Shown: positions 8,663-17,856, counted from the first letter of the stretch. The stretch: DNA of 60,794 nucleotides from Porticoccus sp033791605 (GCA_033791605.1 JASJGJ010000006.1:1-60794); one strand, 5' to 3'. Program-made: numbers and translations. Notes: generated by a model from the letters alone, not told the origin.

Positions 8663-10001
8663 TCCGACCAGAGTATTAGTGGTCGAGGATGACCAAACTC
8701 TTCGCGAAGCTTTGTGTGACACGATCCAATATGGCGGTTATCAAACCATAGCAGCCTGTAATGGTGTTGAGGCGTTAAAACACTTAGAGACCGAACAAAT
8801 TGATCTGGTGATCAGTGATGTGCAAATGGATGAGATGGATGGGCACACGTTGTTACGTGAAGTGAAGTCCACAAGAAATGAACTGCCGTTTGTTTTGGTC
8901 ACAGCTCATGGCAGCATTGAAAATGCTGTCAAGGCAATGCGTGAAGGTGCCACCGATTATTTGTTGAAACCTTTTGAGGCAGAAGTACTGCTGGAAATGG
9001 TTAGTCGTCTCGGCGCAAATAACTACACCTATAACAAAGGTATGATTGCAGAAGACCCCAAAACGATTAAGTTATGTGAGTTGGCTCGCAGAGTTTCCGT
9101 GACTAACGCGACCGTTTTAATCAGTGGCGAGTCAGGCACGGGTAAAGAGGTGATGGCGCGATATATACATGAACATTCAGATCGGGCCGAGAACCCATTT
9201 GTGGCACTAAATTGTGCGGCAATTCCGGAGACAATGCTTGAATCCATGCTGTTTGGTTATGAAAAAGGTGCCTATACAGGCGCTTACCAGTCCAGAGCGG
9301 GCAAGTTTGAACAAGCCAATGGTGGCACATTATTATTAGATGAAATTTCTGAAATGGACTTGGCTCTGCAAGCAAAATTGCTTCGGGTACTCCAGGAAAA
9401 AGAAGTGGAACGACTTGGTGGCAATACACTTATACCCTTGGATGTCAGGGTGCTGGCAACGACCAACAGGAACCTGAGAGAGGAGGTCTCCTCTGGCAGG
9501 TTTAGGGAAGATTTGTATTATCGTCTAAATGTGTTTCCCATTCATATACCACCCTTGAGAATGCGGCCTAAAGATATTGTGCCTTTGGCAGATATCTTGC
9601 TTCAGCAGTATTCCGGTGGGCGGGGCCTGAAATTTAGCGCGGAGGCAAAAGAATCTTTGTTGACACATTGCTGGAAAGGCAATGTGAGAGAACTAGAAAA
9701 CTGCGTCCAAAGATCTGCCATCTTAGCCGTTGGTGATGAGGTGATGGCTGATGCTCTATTTTTTGAGGATGCCCTAGAGATGGGAGTGAAAACACAGGTG
9801 GAATATCCTGAAAGCAGCAGTAAGCAACAGTTGGATGGTGACCTTAAAGCACGGGAAAAACAGCTGATTGTTGATGCGCTTGAAGCGGTAAATGGTTGTC
9901 GTAAGGATGCCGCAGAGCGATTAGGTATCAGCCCGCGCACCTTGCGATATAAATTGGCGAGATTAAAAGAGCAGGGTATCGCAATACCGGCCATCGGTTA
10001 A
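8655..10001 (+). CDS. fleR: Flagellar response regulator FleR (sigma-54 activator)
   Basis: Partner of FleS and second-tier activator of hook-basal-body genes in the Pseudomonas scheme. The receiver domain carries acidic EDD at 11-13, phospho-acceptor Asp55 (SDVQMDEMDG) and Lys106. The AAA+ domain carries Walker A GESGTGKE (158-165) and the sigma-54 loop in the variant form GAYTGA (205-210). A Fis-type helix-turn-helix is at the C-terminus (SPRTLRYKLARL). The ATG at 8655 is chosen over a TTG at 8649 because of its AAGGA upstream and its overlap with the fleS end. Predicted to serve the sigma-54 elements before fliK and fliL, though this is inference. Confidence 0.93.
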   Translation: MSNPTRVLVVEDDQTLREALCDTIQYGGYQTIAACNGVEALKHLETEQIDLVISDVQMDEMDGHTLLREVKSTRNELPFVLVTAHGSIENAVKAMREGATDYLLKPFEAEVLLEMVSRLGANNYTYNKGMIAEDPKTIKLCELARRVSVTNATVLISGESGTGKEVMARYIHEHSDRAENPFVALNCAAIPETMLESMLFGYEKGAYTGAYQSRAGKFEQANGGTLLLDEISEMDLALQAKLLRVLQEKEVERLGGNTLIPLDVRVLATTNRNLREEVSSGRFREDLYYRLNVFPIHIPPLRMRPKDIVPLADILLQQYSGGRGLKFSAEAKESLLTHCWKGNVRELENCVQRSAILAVGDEVMADALFFEDALEMGVKTQVEYPESSSKQQLDGDLKAREKQLIVDALEAVNGCRKDAAERLGISPRTLRYKLARLKEQGIAIPAIG

Positions 10002-10060
10002 TTTTGTGCTAGATAAAAGCTCGATGACAGATAGAACATTTAAAAAAAGGCAGATTAATC

Positions 10061-10384
10061 ATGAGTGACATGGATATTAATCAAGTATTAGCCCAGATGA
10101 GAGTCATGACGGCAGCCGCGAGCAATTCTACTGCAGGCCGTGAGTCAGAGGGGGCTGCGGGCGTAGATTTTGGCACGTTAATGAAGGACTCCATAAATCA
10201 AGTTAATGAAGCTCAGCATGAGGCGAAGGGCTTGGCTACAGCGTTTGAAGCGGGCGACCCAGATGTGAATCTTCCAGAAATGATGGTGGCTCTGCAAAAA
10301 GCGAATCTCTCTTTTCAGGCGATGACACAGGTGAGAAATAAACTACTCAGTGCCTATCAGGAAGTGATGAATATGCAGGTGTAA
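10061..10384 (+). CDS. fliE: Hook-basal body protein FliE
   Basis: 107-residue FliE, the adaptor between the MS ring and the proximal rod. The family C-terminus is clear: DPDVNLPEMMVALQKANLSF followed by AMTQVRNKLLSAYQEVMNMQV, the helix that packs in the rod. First gene of the fliEFGHIJ block, 59 bases after fleR. In pseudomonads this operon has a FleR-dependent sigma-54 promoter; here no convincing one is seen between fleR and fliE, so transcription may continue from fleSR. Confidence 0.94.
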   Translation: MSDMDINQVLAQMRVMTAAASNSTAGRESEGAAGVDFGTLMKDSINQVNEAQHEAKGLATAFEAGDPDVNLPEMMVALQKANLSFQAMTQVRNKLLSAYQEVMNMQV

Positions 10385-10469
10385 ACATCTCCAAATTTGC
10401 ATCGAAAGGTTAATGTAGAGTTAAAACAAACTCATAATTAAAACAAGCATAGCTAACTAAGATAAACAT

Positions 10470-12113
10470 ATGGCACTAGATTCTCAAAACCTGATGGGCC
10501 GATTTAATAGCCTGAGCAGACAACCGGTTACTCGGCAACTAGGTTTGTTACTAGGTTTGGCGGCCAGTATTGCCTTAGGCATGGGTTTGGTCCAGTGGGC
10601 TATGGCGCCAGATTTCACACCGCTTTATAGCGAGCTATCACCGAGTGCTACATCGGATGTTATTCGATCTCTTGAAAACAGCGGGGTGCCTTATAAGCTT
10701 CATGGCAGTACAGGGTTGGTGAGTGTCCCTGCTGATAAGGTACACGAAGCACGTCTGAAATTAGCCAGTGAAGGATTACCTCAGGGGGATGGATCAGGTG
10801 GATTTGATATTTTATATAAGGAGCAAGAGCTTGGTGTTAGTAGCTTTATGGAAAAAGCTCGTTATGACCGAGCTCTGGAGCAAGAGTTAGCCAGTTCTAT
10901 TGCCTCCTTGGATAGTATTCGGTCGGCTCGAGTTCATTTGGCTTTACCTAAGCAATCTGCCTTTGTGCGTAAAAAGAATAAACCCGCAGCCTCTGTGTTG
11001 TTGAGTCTCTATCCGGCACGTGAGTTAACAGAGCGCCAGCTAGCTGGAATAGTGCATTTGGTCGCATCCAGTGTTCCGGGTTTGGAGGCCGAGTCTGTCT
11101 CCGTTGTAGATAACCAAGGAAAACTGCTGTCATCGCAATCTAGTAATGATGACTTCGCCTATACCAAAGAACAGTTCCGTTTTACTCAGCAGCTTGAACA
11201 AAGTTACATGGATCGTATTACTGAAATTCTAACGCCTATCGTCGGTGTTGGTTCTGTTAGTGCTCAAGTCGCTGCTCAGATTGACTTTACGATGGTGGAA
11301 AAAACGAGTGAAACCTATGCGCCAGAGTCAACGGTTCGTAGCGAACAGTTGGAAGAGGAACTGAGCGGAAGCAGAAAATTAAATGCGGGTATCCCCGGTA
11401 CGTTATCCAACCAGCCTCCCGTTGAGACAACAGTAACGGATACCCCGGGTGGAACTGAGGAAGAGAAGGCTCAAATGGAACGCTCTACAAAGAGAGAGGT
11501 GAGAAATTATGAGTTGGATAAAACTATCAGTCATATCCGGGAAGTTCCGGGAACATTACAAAAACTGTCTGTGGCCGTTGTCATAGATTACATTGAACAG
11601 TTGAATGATAACGGTGAGTCTGAACGGGTCCCTTTATCGGAAGCCCGGTTGGCAGAAATCACCTCATTGGTTAAAGAGGCGGTGGGTTTTAATGAAACGA
11701 GAGGTGATAGTCTTAATGTGATAAATGCATCATTTGTGGCGCCACCAGAAATGGAGCCTATGCCTGAATTATCATTAATGGATCAACCGTGGGTTTGGCG
11801 AGCGGCTAAAATGGGCTTGTCAGGAATAGCGATTATTTTGGTGATATTTACGGTACTGCGACCACTGATGCAGGCCTCTTCTGCTCCCCCCCCTAGTGCC
11901 CCGCCATTGGCACCACCTCAGGGCGGCTACGCCAATTCTATGGGGGATGGAATGGGGGATGATCAGGTGACTTTAGGTGGGCAGCAACAACTGGGATTGC
12001 CCGGAGGTGCTCCGGGTTATCAGCAGCAATTAAATATGGCTCGAACTATGGTGGAAGGTGAGCCAGAACGAGTTGCTCATGTCGTAAAAGGTTGGGTGGC
12101 AGCAGATGGCTGA
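10470..12113 (+). CDS. fliF: Flagellar MS-ring protein FliF
   Basis: Forms the MS ring in the inner membrane, the base on which export gate and C ring assemble. The first membrane segment is at about residues 25-45 (LLLGLAASIALGMGLVQWAM). It is followed by YscJ/FliF ring-building domains containing FTPLYSELSPS and SSFMEKARYDRALEQELA. The second membrane segment is near residues 445-463, then a Pro/Gly-rich linker, and the C-terminal tail that binds FliG (VEGEPERVAHVVKGW). Length 547 is normal. The stop overlaps the fliG start by 8 bases, as expected for stoichiometric partners. Confidence 0.96.
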   Translation: MALDSQNLMGRFNSLSRQPVTRQLGLLLGLAASIALGMGLVQWAMAPDFTPLYSELSPSATSDVIRSLENSGVPYKLHGSTGLVSVPADKVHEARLKLASEGLPQGDGSGGFDILYKEQELGVSSFMEKARYDRALEQELASSIASLDSIRSARVHLALPKQSAFVRKKNKPAASVLLSLYPARELTERQLAGIVHLVASSVPGLEAESVSVVDNQGKLLSSQSSNDDFAYTKEQFRFTQQLEQSYMDRITEILTPIVGVGSVSAQVAAQIDFTMVEKTSETYAPESTVRSEQLEEELSGSRKLNAGIPGTLSNQPPVETTVTDTPGGTEEEKAQMERSTKREVRNYELDKTISHIREVPGTLQKLSVAVVIDYIEQLNDNGESERVPLSEARLAEITSLVKEAVGFNETRGDSLNVINASFVAPPEMEPMPELSLMDQPWVWRAAKMGLSGIAIILVIFTVLRPLMQASSAPPPSAPPLAPPQGGYANSMGDGMGDDQVTLGGQQQLGLPGGAPGYQQQLNMARTMVEGEPERVAHVVKGWVAADG

Positions 12114-13116
12114 AGCAGGATCTAAGTTATCGGGCGTACAGAGAGCCGCCATTTTTCTTTTAGGTGTGGGTGAAGAAGGTGCGGCCTCAATTATGAGGCA
12201 CATGGCTCCAAAAGAAGTGCAAAGCGTGGGTGAGGCGATGGCCGGCCTTTCTGAAGTTTCTAATGAACAAATTGCCTCTGTGGTACAGGAGTTTTCAGAA
12301 AAAGTAAGCGAAGTAAATTCTATTGGTATTGGGGCAGGTGATTTTACTCGTCGAGTGATGGTACAGGCTCTTGGTGAGAATAAAGCCCGCAATATGTTAA
12401 GTCGTGTTATGCAGGGAAGTAATAGCAAGGGGATGGATGCACTGAAGTGGATGGATGCCCGTTCTGTTACTGGACTGATAAAAAATGAACACCCGCAGAT
12501 TATTGCTATTGTACTGGTCTCCCTAGAGGGTGATCAGGCTGCTCAGGTGCTATCACAACTGCCTGCCGAAATACGTGCTGATGTCATGCTTCGAGTTGCT
12601 CGATTGGACCTGATAGATCCTGCGGCATTACAAGAGTTGGACCAGGTTTTAGAAATTCAATTGGGTAAAAACCAAAAATTTCCGCACACCTCTGTGGACG
12701 GTATGACAACGGCTGCGGCCATCATGAATTACATGGATTCGACATCGGAAGCTGCGTTGATGGAGTCGATGAAAGCAGTGGATAGTGAACTTAGCGAGAA
12801 AATTAATGACTTAATGTTTGTCTTCGATAATTTAATGGATGTTGATAACAAAGGTATGCAGAGACTGATTCGTGAAATTTCTGTGGATAGTCTGGTGGTT
12901 GCCCTCAAGGGTGTGGATGAGCGAGTAAAAGATAAATTCTTTAACAACATGTCATCCCGTGCAGCTGAAATGCTAAAAGAAGATTTGGAAGCTAAAGGAC
13001 CTATTAAATTATCAGAAGTAGAAGAGGCCCAGAAAGAAATTTTGAATATTGCCACTAAACTGGCAGAAGATGGTGAAATGTCTCTTGGCAGTAGTGGTGG
13101 TGGAGATTATGTCTGA
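12106..13116 (+). CDS. fliG: Flagellar motor switch protein FliG
   Basis: C-ring protein that couples stator force to rotation. 336 residues in three domains: the N-terminal FliF-binding domain (from KLSGVQRAAIFLLGVGEEGAA), the middle domain with the FliM-binding EHPQ motif (KNEHPQIIAIVLVSL), and the C-terminal torque helix region with charged residues (FDNLMDVDNKGMQRLIREI and LKGVDERVKDKFFNNMSSRA). These charged residues contact MotA/PomA-type stators; this genome encodes both kinds nearby. The C-terminus overlaps the fliH start codon. Confidence 0.96.
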   Translation: MAEAGSKLSGVQRAAIFLLGVGEEGAASIMRHMAPKEVQSVGEAMAGLSEVSNEQIASVVQEFSEKVSEVNSIGIGAGDFTRRVMVQALGENKARNMLSRVMQGSNSKGMDALKWMDARSVTGLIKNEHPQIIAIVLVSLEGDQAAQVLSQLPAEIRADVMLRVARLDLIDPAALQELDQVLEIQLGKNQKFPHTSVDGMTTAAAIMNYMDSTSEAALMESMKAVDSELSEKINDLMFVFDNLMDVDNKGMQRLIREISVDSLVVALKGVDERVKDKFFNNMSSRAAEMLKEDLEAKGPIKLSEVEEAQKEILNIATKLAEDGEMSLGSSGGGDYV

Positions 13117-13702
13117 TTCCACACCAACGATTGAACGTTGGGAGGCTCCCTTTTTTGAAAAACCTACTGCGGTCGTCAAAAAAATGGATCCTGCCGAAGT
13201 AGAAGCTTTGGCTCAGTCTAGAGGCTTTCAGGCAGGCAAGTGGGAAGGTTTAGAGTCAGGGCGAGCTGAAGCTGAGAAAATCGTCCATCGTATGACAGAG
13301 TTACTTGATGAAATGGCTAAACCCTATCGTAGCCTTGATCATGTGGTGACTCAGGAATTGGCAAATCTGGCGATGTTAATTGCTCGACAGGTTATTCGTC
13401 GTGAGTTGATGATTAATTCTGATGTGGTAACTGATATGGCGAAAGAAGCACTGTCAACGATATCGTCTTTGGAAGGAGAAATAGAGATTTCTCTGCATCC
13501 TTCTGATATGGAAATGGTGCATCAATTGGCAAAAGGTCGTTTAGATGGAAAGTCCTGGAAATTAGTGGTTGATCCCGATTTTTTACCCGGTGGTTGCCGA
13601 ATAAAAACACCTGTTTCCTACGTGGATGGATCCATGGAAAAGCAAATGGAAATGGTTTTTAGTCGTTTGATTGATTCCTGTGAAAACAGCCTAGAAGGCT
13701 AA
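13109..13702 (+). CDS. fliH: Flagellar assembly protein FliH
   Basis: Negative regulator and stalk of the export ATPase FliI. The start at ATG 13109 overlaps the end of fliG by 8 bases and has GGTGG upstream; a longer reading from 13049 lies almost wholly inside fliG and is unlikely. The 197-residue protein has the expected N-terminal Trp (RWEAPFF), a Gly-rich glycine-repeat-type helix (SRGFQAGKWEGLESGRAEA) and the C-terminal domain that binds FliI (PGGCRIKTP). No glutamate-rich extension is seen. Confidence 0.9.
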   Translation: MSDSTPTIERWEAPFFEKPTAVVKKMDPAEVEALAQSRGFQAGKWEGLESGRAEAEKIVHRMTELLDEMAKPYRSLDHVVTQELANLAMLIARQVIRRELMINSDVVTDMAKEALSTISSLEGEIEISLHPSDMEMVHQLAKGRLDGKSWKLVVDPDFLPGGCRIKTPVSYVDGSMEKQMEMVFSRLIDSCENSLEG

Positions 13703-13821
13703 TGTTGTGTTGTACGCGTTTATTTTAGAGGTTTTTCCCGGGACAATGATTCATTCGATTCAACAATGCGGGAGCAAACAATGAGAAGAATGGCTCTTTT
13801 ATTGCGATATAGGCGTTGACT

Positions 13822-15195
13822 ATGCGTCCTTTGGATGAACTCAAATCTGAACGAAATGACCGTATTTCGGGTCACCTTTCCAAGCTGTCAAAAAGTCTTA
13901 TTCATTCCGAGCTTCAGGAAGAGGGCTCATTGGTCAGAATGGTCGGTATTAAGCTGGAAGCCGTTGGCTGCCAAGTGCCCCTTGGTGGCCGTTGTCGCAT
14001 TGTTACGGATGAAGGTAATTCCATCGAAGCTGAGGTGGTAGGTTTTTCTGACGGCAGCTTGTTTTTAATGCCGGAGGGTAATCTTCAGGGTATTAAGTTG
14101 GGTGCCAGAGTTGTACCTATGCAGACCAGTAGTAGTGTCGCTGTAGATGAGCAGTTGTTAGGCCGGGTCATCGATGGCGCTGGTAAACCTATTGATGATA
14201 AAGGTGCCATCAAATGTCTTCATCATGCCCCTCTTCGAGGCAAGCCGATTAATCCCCTTCATCGCAGCCCTATTAGAGAACCTCTTGATGTAGGTGTTCG
14301 AGCTATCAATGCGTTAACGACTCTGGGTAAAGGGCAGCGTTTGGGTTTGTTTGCTGGCAGTGGTGTGGGTAAAAGTACTTTGTTGGGCATGATGACAAGG
14401 CATACGGAAGCCGATGTTATTGTTGTGGCTTTAGTAGGAGAGCGAGGCAGGGAAGTTAGAGAATTTGTTGAAGATATTCTGGGTGATCAAGGTATGTCAA
14501 AAGCCATTGTGGTTGCCACTCCGGCTGATGATTCACCGCTCATGCGTGTTCATGGTGCTTGGCGCGCCACAGCCATTGCTGAATATTTTCGCGATCAGAA
14601 CAAAGACGTTTTATTGTTGATGGATTCACTGACGCGTTTTGCCCAGGCGCAACGGGAAATTGGTTTGGCAGTGGGTGAACCACCGGTTTCCAAGGGTTAC
14701 CCTCCATCGGTCTTTTCTTTATTACCCACCCTGGTGGAAAGGGCGGGCAACAGCCAGCATGGATCAATTACAGCAGTCTATACCGTTTTGGTTGAAGGCG
14801 ATGACTACAATGATCCTGTTGCTGATGCTGCCAGAGCCATTTTGGATGGGCATATTATTTTATCAAGAGACGTGGCGGACTCGGGATTGTTTCCAGCGAT
14901 TGATATTGATGCATCTATTAGCCGCTCTATGGTCAACATTGTGGCCCCAAATCAATTAGTGGCAGCTAGAGAACTGAAAAGTCTCTATGCTACTTATCAG
15001 CAAAATCGTGACTTAATCAATATTGGCGCCTATCAGCAAGGTACGGATGATAGTATCGACCGCGCGATTTATGCTGCACCTTATATACGTGATTTCATCA
15101 AGCAGTCAGAAGCAGAGAAGGTTACGATGAATAATAGTTTGGCATTGTTAAAGTCCCTGTCAGGTAATTTTAATACCGTTGTTATGGATGAATAA
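13822..15195 (+). CDS. fliI: Flagellum-specific export ATPase FliI
   Basis: Cytoplasmic hexameric ATPase related to F1-beta that feeds substrates to the export gate. 457 residues. Walker A GLFAGSGVGKST is near residue 175 and Walker B LLLMDSLTR is about 80 residues on. The family signatures VVALVGERGREVREF and GEPPVSKGYPPSVFSLLP are intact. The ATG at 13822 is preferred to an in-frame TTG at 13816. A 119-base gap separates it from fliH; the tail overlaps fliJ by 1 base. Confidence 0.95.
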   Translation: MRPLDELKSERNDRISGHLSKLSKSLIHSELQEEGSLVRMVGIKLEAVGCQVPLGGRCRIVTDEGNSIEAEVVGFSDGSLFLMPEGNLQGIKLGARVVPMQTSSSVAVDEQLLGRVIDGAGKPIDDKGAIKCLHHAPLRGKPINPLHRSPIREPLDVGVRAINALTTLGKGQRLGLFAGSGVGKSTLLGMMTRHTEADVIVVALVGERGREVREFVEDILGDQGMSKAIVVATPADDSPLMRVHGAWRATAIAEYFRDQNKDVLLLMDSLTRFAQAQREIGLAVGEPPVSKGYPPSVFSLLPTLVERAGNSQHGSITAVYTVLVEGDDYNDPVADAARAILDGHIILSRDVADSGLFPAIDIDASISRSMVNIVAPNQLVAARELKSLYATYQQNRDLINIGAYQQGTDDSIDRAIYAAPYIRDFIKQSEAEKVTMNNSLALLKSLSGNFNTVVMDE

Positions 15196-15641
15196 TGATG
15201 GATATAGGAAAGATTGGAAAAGTTGCTTCTGTGGCGAAGACCACGGAACAAAAATCAGCTAAAGCCTTTAAACTTGGGCAGCAAAGCTATCAGCAAAAGC
15301 AGGCTCAGTTGGATCAACTAAAAACATTTAAGCAGGAATACGAAGATAAATTGGGAGTTATGGGTCAACAAGGCATTGCTGCGCGACAATTGCAGGACTA
15401 TCGATTATTTTTGAGCAAACTAAATCACGCCATCAATCAGCAGTCGGAGGATGTTGAAACTTCTCATCAAAATCTTGATAGTCTGAAGACCCAATGGCGC
15501 TCTGAATCGCAGCGGAAGACAGCATTAGATCATTTGGTTGATCAGGAACATCAGAAAGAGGTTCAAGCTCGGGATAAGGCCGAACAAAAAGAGTCGGATG
15601 AATCTGTGTTGGCGCGGATGTTAGTTCGTGATTCTTCATAA
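15195..15641 (+). CDS. fliJ: Flagellar export protein FliJ
   Basis: 148-residue coiled-coil protein, the central stalk-like partner of FliI. Almost all of the sequence is charged or Gln-rich helix (LGQQSYQQKQAQLDQLKTFKQEY, shown in part), and the FliJ-typical ARQLQDYRLFLSKLNHAI is in the middle. Two adjacent ATGs (15195 and 15198) are possible; the first overlaps the fliI stop by 1 base. Ends the fliE-fliJ operon, because fliK has its own promoter downstream. Confidence 0.9.
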   Translation: MMDIGKIGKVASVAKTTEQKSAKAFKLGQQSYQQKQAQLDQLKTFKQEYEDKLGVMGQQGIAARQLQDYRLFLSKLNHAINQQSEDVETSHQNLDSLKTQWRSESQRKTALDHLVDQEHQKEVQARDKAEQKESDESVLARMLVRDSS

Positions 15642-15714
15642 CCTATAGCTTTATCATCATATTTAGACTCTATCTGAGTCATGGTATGAGAGACATATCC
15701 TAGTTCTTTAAGCT

Positions 15715-15730
15715 TGGCATGCATCTTGCT
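15715..15730 (+). promoter_or_regulatory. Sigma-54 promoter upstream of fliK
   Basis: TGGCATGCATCTTGCT matches TGGCACG-N4-TTGCW with one mismatch. GG at 15716-15717 and GC at 15728-15729 are exactly 12 bases apart. The start of transcription would be near 15741, leaving a very short leader before the GTG starts at 15759 or 15765. FleR-type control is likely by analogy but not shown. Confidence 0.85.
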
Positions 15731-15758
15731 AATTCTTATGTAGTAACTACGAGGATGT

Positions 15759-16955
15759 GTGACTGTGATATCAACCTTTGAATCATTACCTGTTGTCACT
15801 GGACAGGAAAATTCTGCAGCTAATCTCACAAAAACCCAGGACAGCTCTGGGAGTGAGAGCAATAAGAAACAGTTTGGGGATATTCTGAGTAGCCAGGAAC
15901 CTTCATCTAAAACTACAAAAAAAGGCTCGTCGACAGAAAGTTCGATAGGAGAAAGCGGCAAGACACAACATCCTGACGGCAAAGAGTTGCCAGATGCGGA
16001 AAGAGAGACAGAGTCACTTCAGGATGGTTCCACTCCTGTTAATAGTCTGGATGGTTATAAACGCTCATTAAACAAGTCAGCTGATGAGGACGATACTCTT
16101 AGCTCGCTTCCTTTGGACGGTGAGAATATAGCTGTTTCTGCTTTGGTTAAAGACTCTCTGGTTGTTCCTCCATTGCTTGATACAAAAGTGATAGGTGGTG
16201 AAGGGCGAGATTCCAAAATATCACTTCCGTCAGTATTGGCTGGTCGTCAAGGGGATGCCTCCGTCAGTTTTGTAAAAATTGATAATGTGGTACCAGAGTC
16301 ACGTGTTCTTCAGCCAGGTTTGCCAAATGAGGCGGATGTTGTTGCGGGTCTTCAGCAGACATTGTCGGGTAAAGACACCTCGGTTACGGGGTCCGTTGAT
16401 CGCCTGATTGATGGCGCATTAGTAAAAATATCAGCACCGCAATTATCTCCAGTGGCGTTAAATACGCCGATGTCTCAGGGAGTAGGGTCAGAATTACAGT
16501 CTGGGCTAAAAGTAACATCTACGAATATGGTTATGACATCCTCTCTGGGTGAGCCGAGCTGGGATAGTGAATTTGTAGGTCGAGTTAATATGGTCGTCAA
16601 GGGTGGAATGCAGGAAGCACGTATTCAACTTAGTCCACCCGAAATGGGCCGGCTAGAAATTAAAGTAACGACAGAGGGCGATACTGCAAAGGTCATGTTT
16701 TCTGTTGATAACGTTGCTGCCAGAGATGCCATTGAACAAGCAATACCTCGGCTGCGTGAATTATTGGGGCAAGGTGGATTACAGCTTTCTCATACCGGCG
16801 TGTCGGATTATTCTGAACCCCAGCAGGGACGGGGCGATGTGCCAGAGGAGTTCGTCGATGGAAACTCTAGGTTGCCTGATGAGGAGAATGAGAGTGTCGC
16901 TACTTGGCAGCTGGATATATCCTCTTCTAGTTCTACTGTGGATTATTACATTTGA
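15759..16955 (+). CDS. fliK: Flagellar hook-length control protein FliK
   Basis: Secreted ruler that sets hook length and triggers the FlhB specificity switch. The N-terminal 270 residues are Ser/Thr/Gly/Asp-rich and poorly conserved, as usual. The C-terminal Flg_hook domain (about 275-350) is clear: ARIQLSPPEMGRLEIKV and then VAARDAIEQAIPRLRELL. No ATG lies near the likely start; GTG at 15759 or 15765 are the candidates, with GAGGA at 15751-15755, and the second has the better spacing. The reading starts with MTVIST if GTG 15759 is used. Confidence 0.9.
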   Translation: MTVISTFESLPVVTGQENSAANLTKTQDSSGSESNKKQFGDILSSQEPSSKTTKKGSSTESSIGESGKTQHPDGKELPDAERETESLQDGSTPVNSLDGYKRSLNKSADEDDTLSSLPLDGENIAVSALVKDSLVVPPLLDTKVIGGEGRDSKISLPSVLAGRQGDASVSFVKIDNVVPESRVLQPGLPNEADVVAGLQQTLSGKDTSVTGSVDRLIDGALVKISAPQLSPVALNTPMSQGVGSELQSGLKVTSTNMVMTSSLGEPSWDSEFVGRVNMVVKGGMQEARIQLSPPEMGRLEIKVTTEGDTAKVMFSVDNVAARDAIEQAIPRLRELLGQGGLQLSHTGVSDYSEPQQGRGDVPEEFVDGNSRLPDEENESVATWQLDISSSSSTVDYYI

Positions 16956-17015
16956 GTCTCATAACACTCCACTGGCTCCAACAAGTTAGTCAATAGTATT
17001 ACCCTCAATAAGTTT

Positions 17016-17074
17016 CACGATGACGCCTATTCACAATCTGATGAATGGGCGTCATCGTGTGGGCTCCATTTTTT
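17016..17074 (+). terminator. Long hairpin after fliK, possible terminator
   Basis: A 17-bp stem (17016-17032 with 17043-17059, one G-U pair) closes a 10-base loop. A T6 run starts 9 bases after the stem (17069-17074). The stem is unusually long and the U-tract is displaced, so this may be a terminator, an mRNA-end stabiliser, or a protein-binding palindrome. It lies 61 bases past the fliK stop. Confidence 0.5.
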
Positions 17075-17209
17075 CTGAAAAGGCTTTTATCCTTAGTTTT
17101 TCTTGATCACCTGCCGGTTGTCTGTGTATAACGACTTTGGGTGTCAAAAGTCTGACCGTCTTGAAAATCGCCAAACATTTAACCACTTGATATTGTTAAA
17201 AAAAATCAA

Positions 17210-17225
17210 TGGTACGATTTTTGCT
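17210..17225 (+). promoter_or_regulatory. Sigma-54 promoter upstream of fliL operon
   Basis: TGGTACGATTTTTGCT matches TGGCACG-N4-TTGCW with one mismatch (T for C). The GG (17211-17212) to GC (17223-17224) offset is exactly 12. The start of transcription would be near 17236, giving a leader of about 60 bases before fliL. Confidence 0.88.
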
Positions 17226-17298
17226 TTATGTGTAAAAAGGCAGCAATAGACTTTTGATGTTTGACTAAATGGTCAGAACTAATATCTAGGGAGTGAGC

Positions 17299-17847
17299 AT
17301 GGCAAAGGTGGAGAGTGAGTTAAATCTTGGGAAGGATGACAAACCAACAGAGCAGGCTTCAGCAGAGCCGGCCAAAGGAAAAGGCGGCATGAAAAAAATC
17401 ATAATAATCGTAGTTGCACTTCTGATTGTGGGTGGTGCTGCCGCATTTTTCTTAATGGCTGGAGACAGTTCAGACGCGATGACTGATGAAGCTAATGCCG
17501 AGACAGAGCAGGTGGTGGAGGAAGAAGAGCAAGATCCAATTTACCATGAGCTGGTAAAAGACTTTGTAGTGACGTTTGAGGGTGAGGATGGTATTCGCTA
17601 TTTGCAGTTGAGTTTACAGGTTATGTCCTACCAGCAAGAAGTAATAGACAGGGTGGATGCCAATATGCCGGCAGTTCGTAATGGTTTAATTATGCTGATT
17701 GGCGGTCAAAATTATGAAGACCTGAAAACCAATGAGGGTAAGGAGGTTTTACGGAAAGCTATTCTCGATTCGGTTCAAAAAGCAGCTCGCCTTAAAGCCA
17801 ACCAAAGGTTGGAAGATGTGTTGTTTACTGGCTTTGTGTTGCAGTAG
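17299..17847 (+). CDS. fliL: Flagellar basal body-associated protein FliL
   Basis: Inner-membrane protein that rings and supports the stator units. 182 residues: a cytoplasmic charged N-terminus, one membrane segment (about residues 34-55, IIIIVVALLIVGGAAAFFLM), an acidic periplasmic linker (DEANAETEQVVEEEEQ) and the C-terminal FliL domain (YHELVKDFVVTFEG, RYLQLSLQVM). The ATG at 17299 has AGGGAG 5 bases upstream and is preferred to the GTG at 17293. First gene of fliLMNOPQR-flhBA. Confidence 0.92.
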   Translation: MAKVESELNLGKDDKPTEQASAEPAKGKGGMKKIIIIVVALLIVGGAAAFFLMAGDSSDAMTDEANAETEQVVEEEEQDPIYHELVKDFVVTFEGEDGIRYLQLSLQVMSYQQEVIDRVDANMPAVRNGLIMLIGGQNYEDLKTNEGKEVLRKAILDSVQKAARLKANQRLEDVLFTGFVLQ

Positions 17848-17856
17848 TCATTACTG

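Larger units (their letters stand above)
16956..17298 (+). other. Intergenic region fliK-fliL (343 bases)
   Basis: Non-coding. It holds the long hairpin at 17016-17074 and the sigma-54 element at 17210-17225 that should start the fliL operon. Nothing else could be identified between them. Confidence 0.7.

Noticed and set aside
9121..9429. Minus-strand ORF opposite fleR
   Set aside because: It lies inside the well-supported fleR gene and has no family features; a shadow of the coding strand, as are the other antisense frames across 0-60 kb.
9995..10010. Possible sigma-54 promoter before fliE
   Set aside because: GG (9996) and GC (10008) have the right spacing, but about half of the other consensus positions do not match.
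15563..15982. Minus-strand ORF spanning the fliJ-fliK gap
   Set aside because: Covers the fliK sigma-54 promoter and the starts of real genes; no conserved features.
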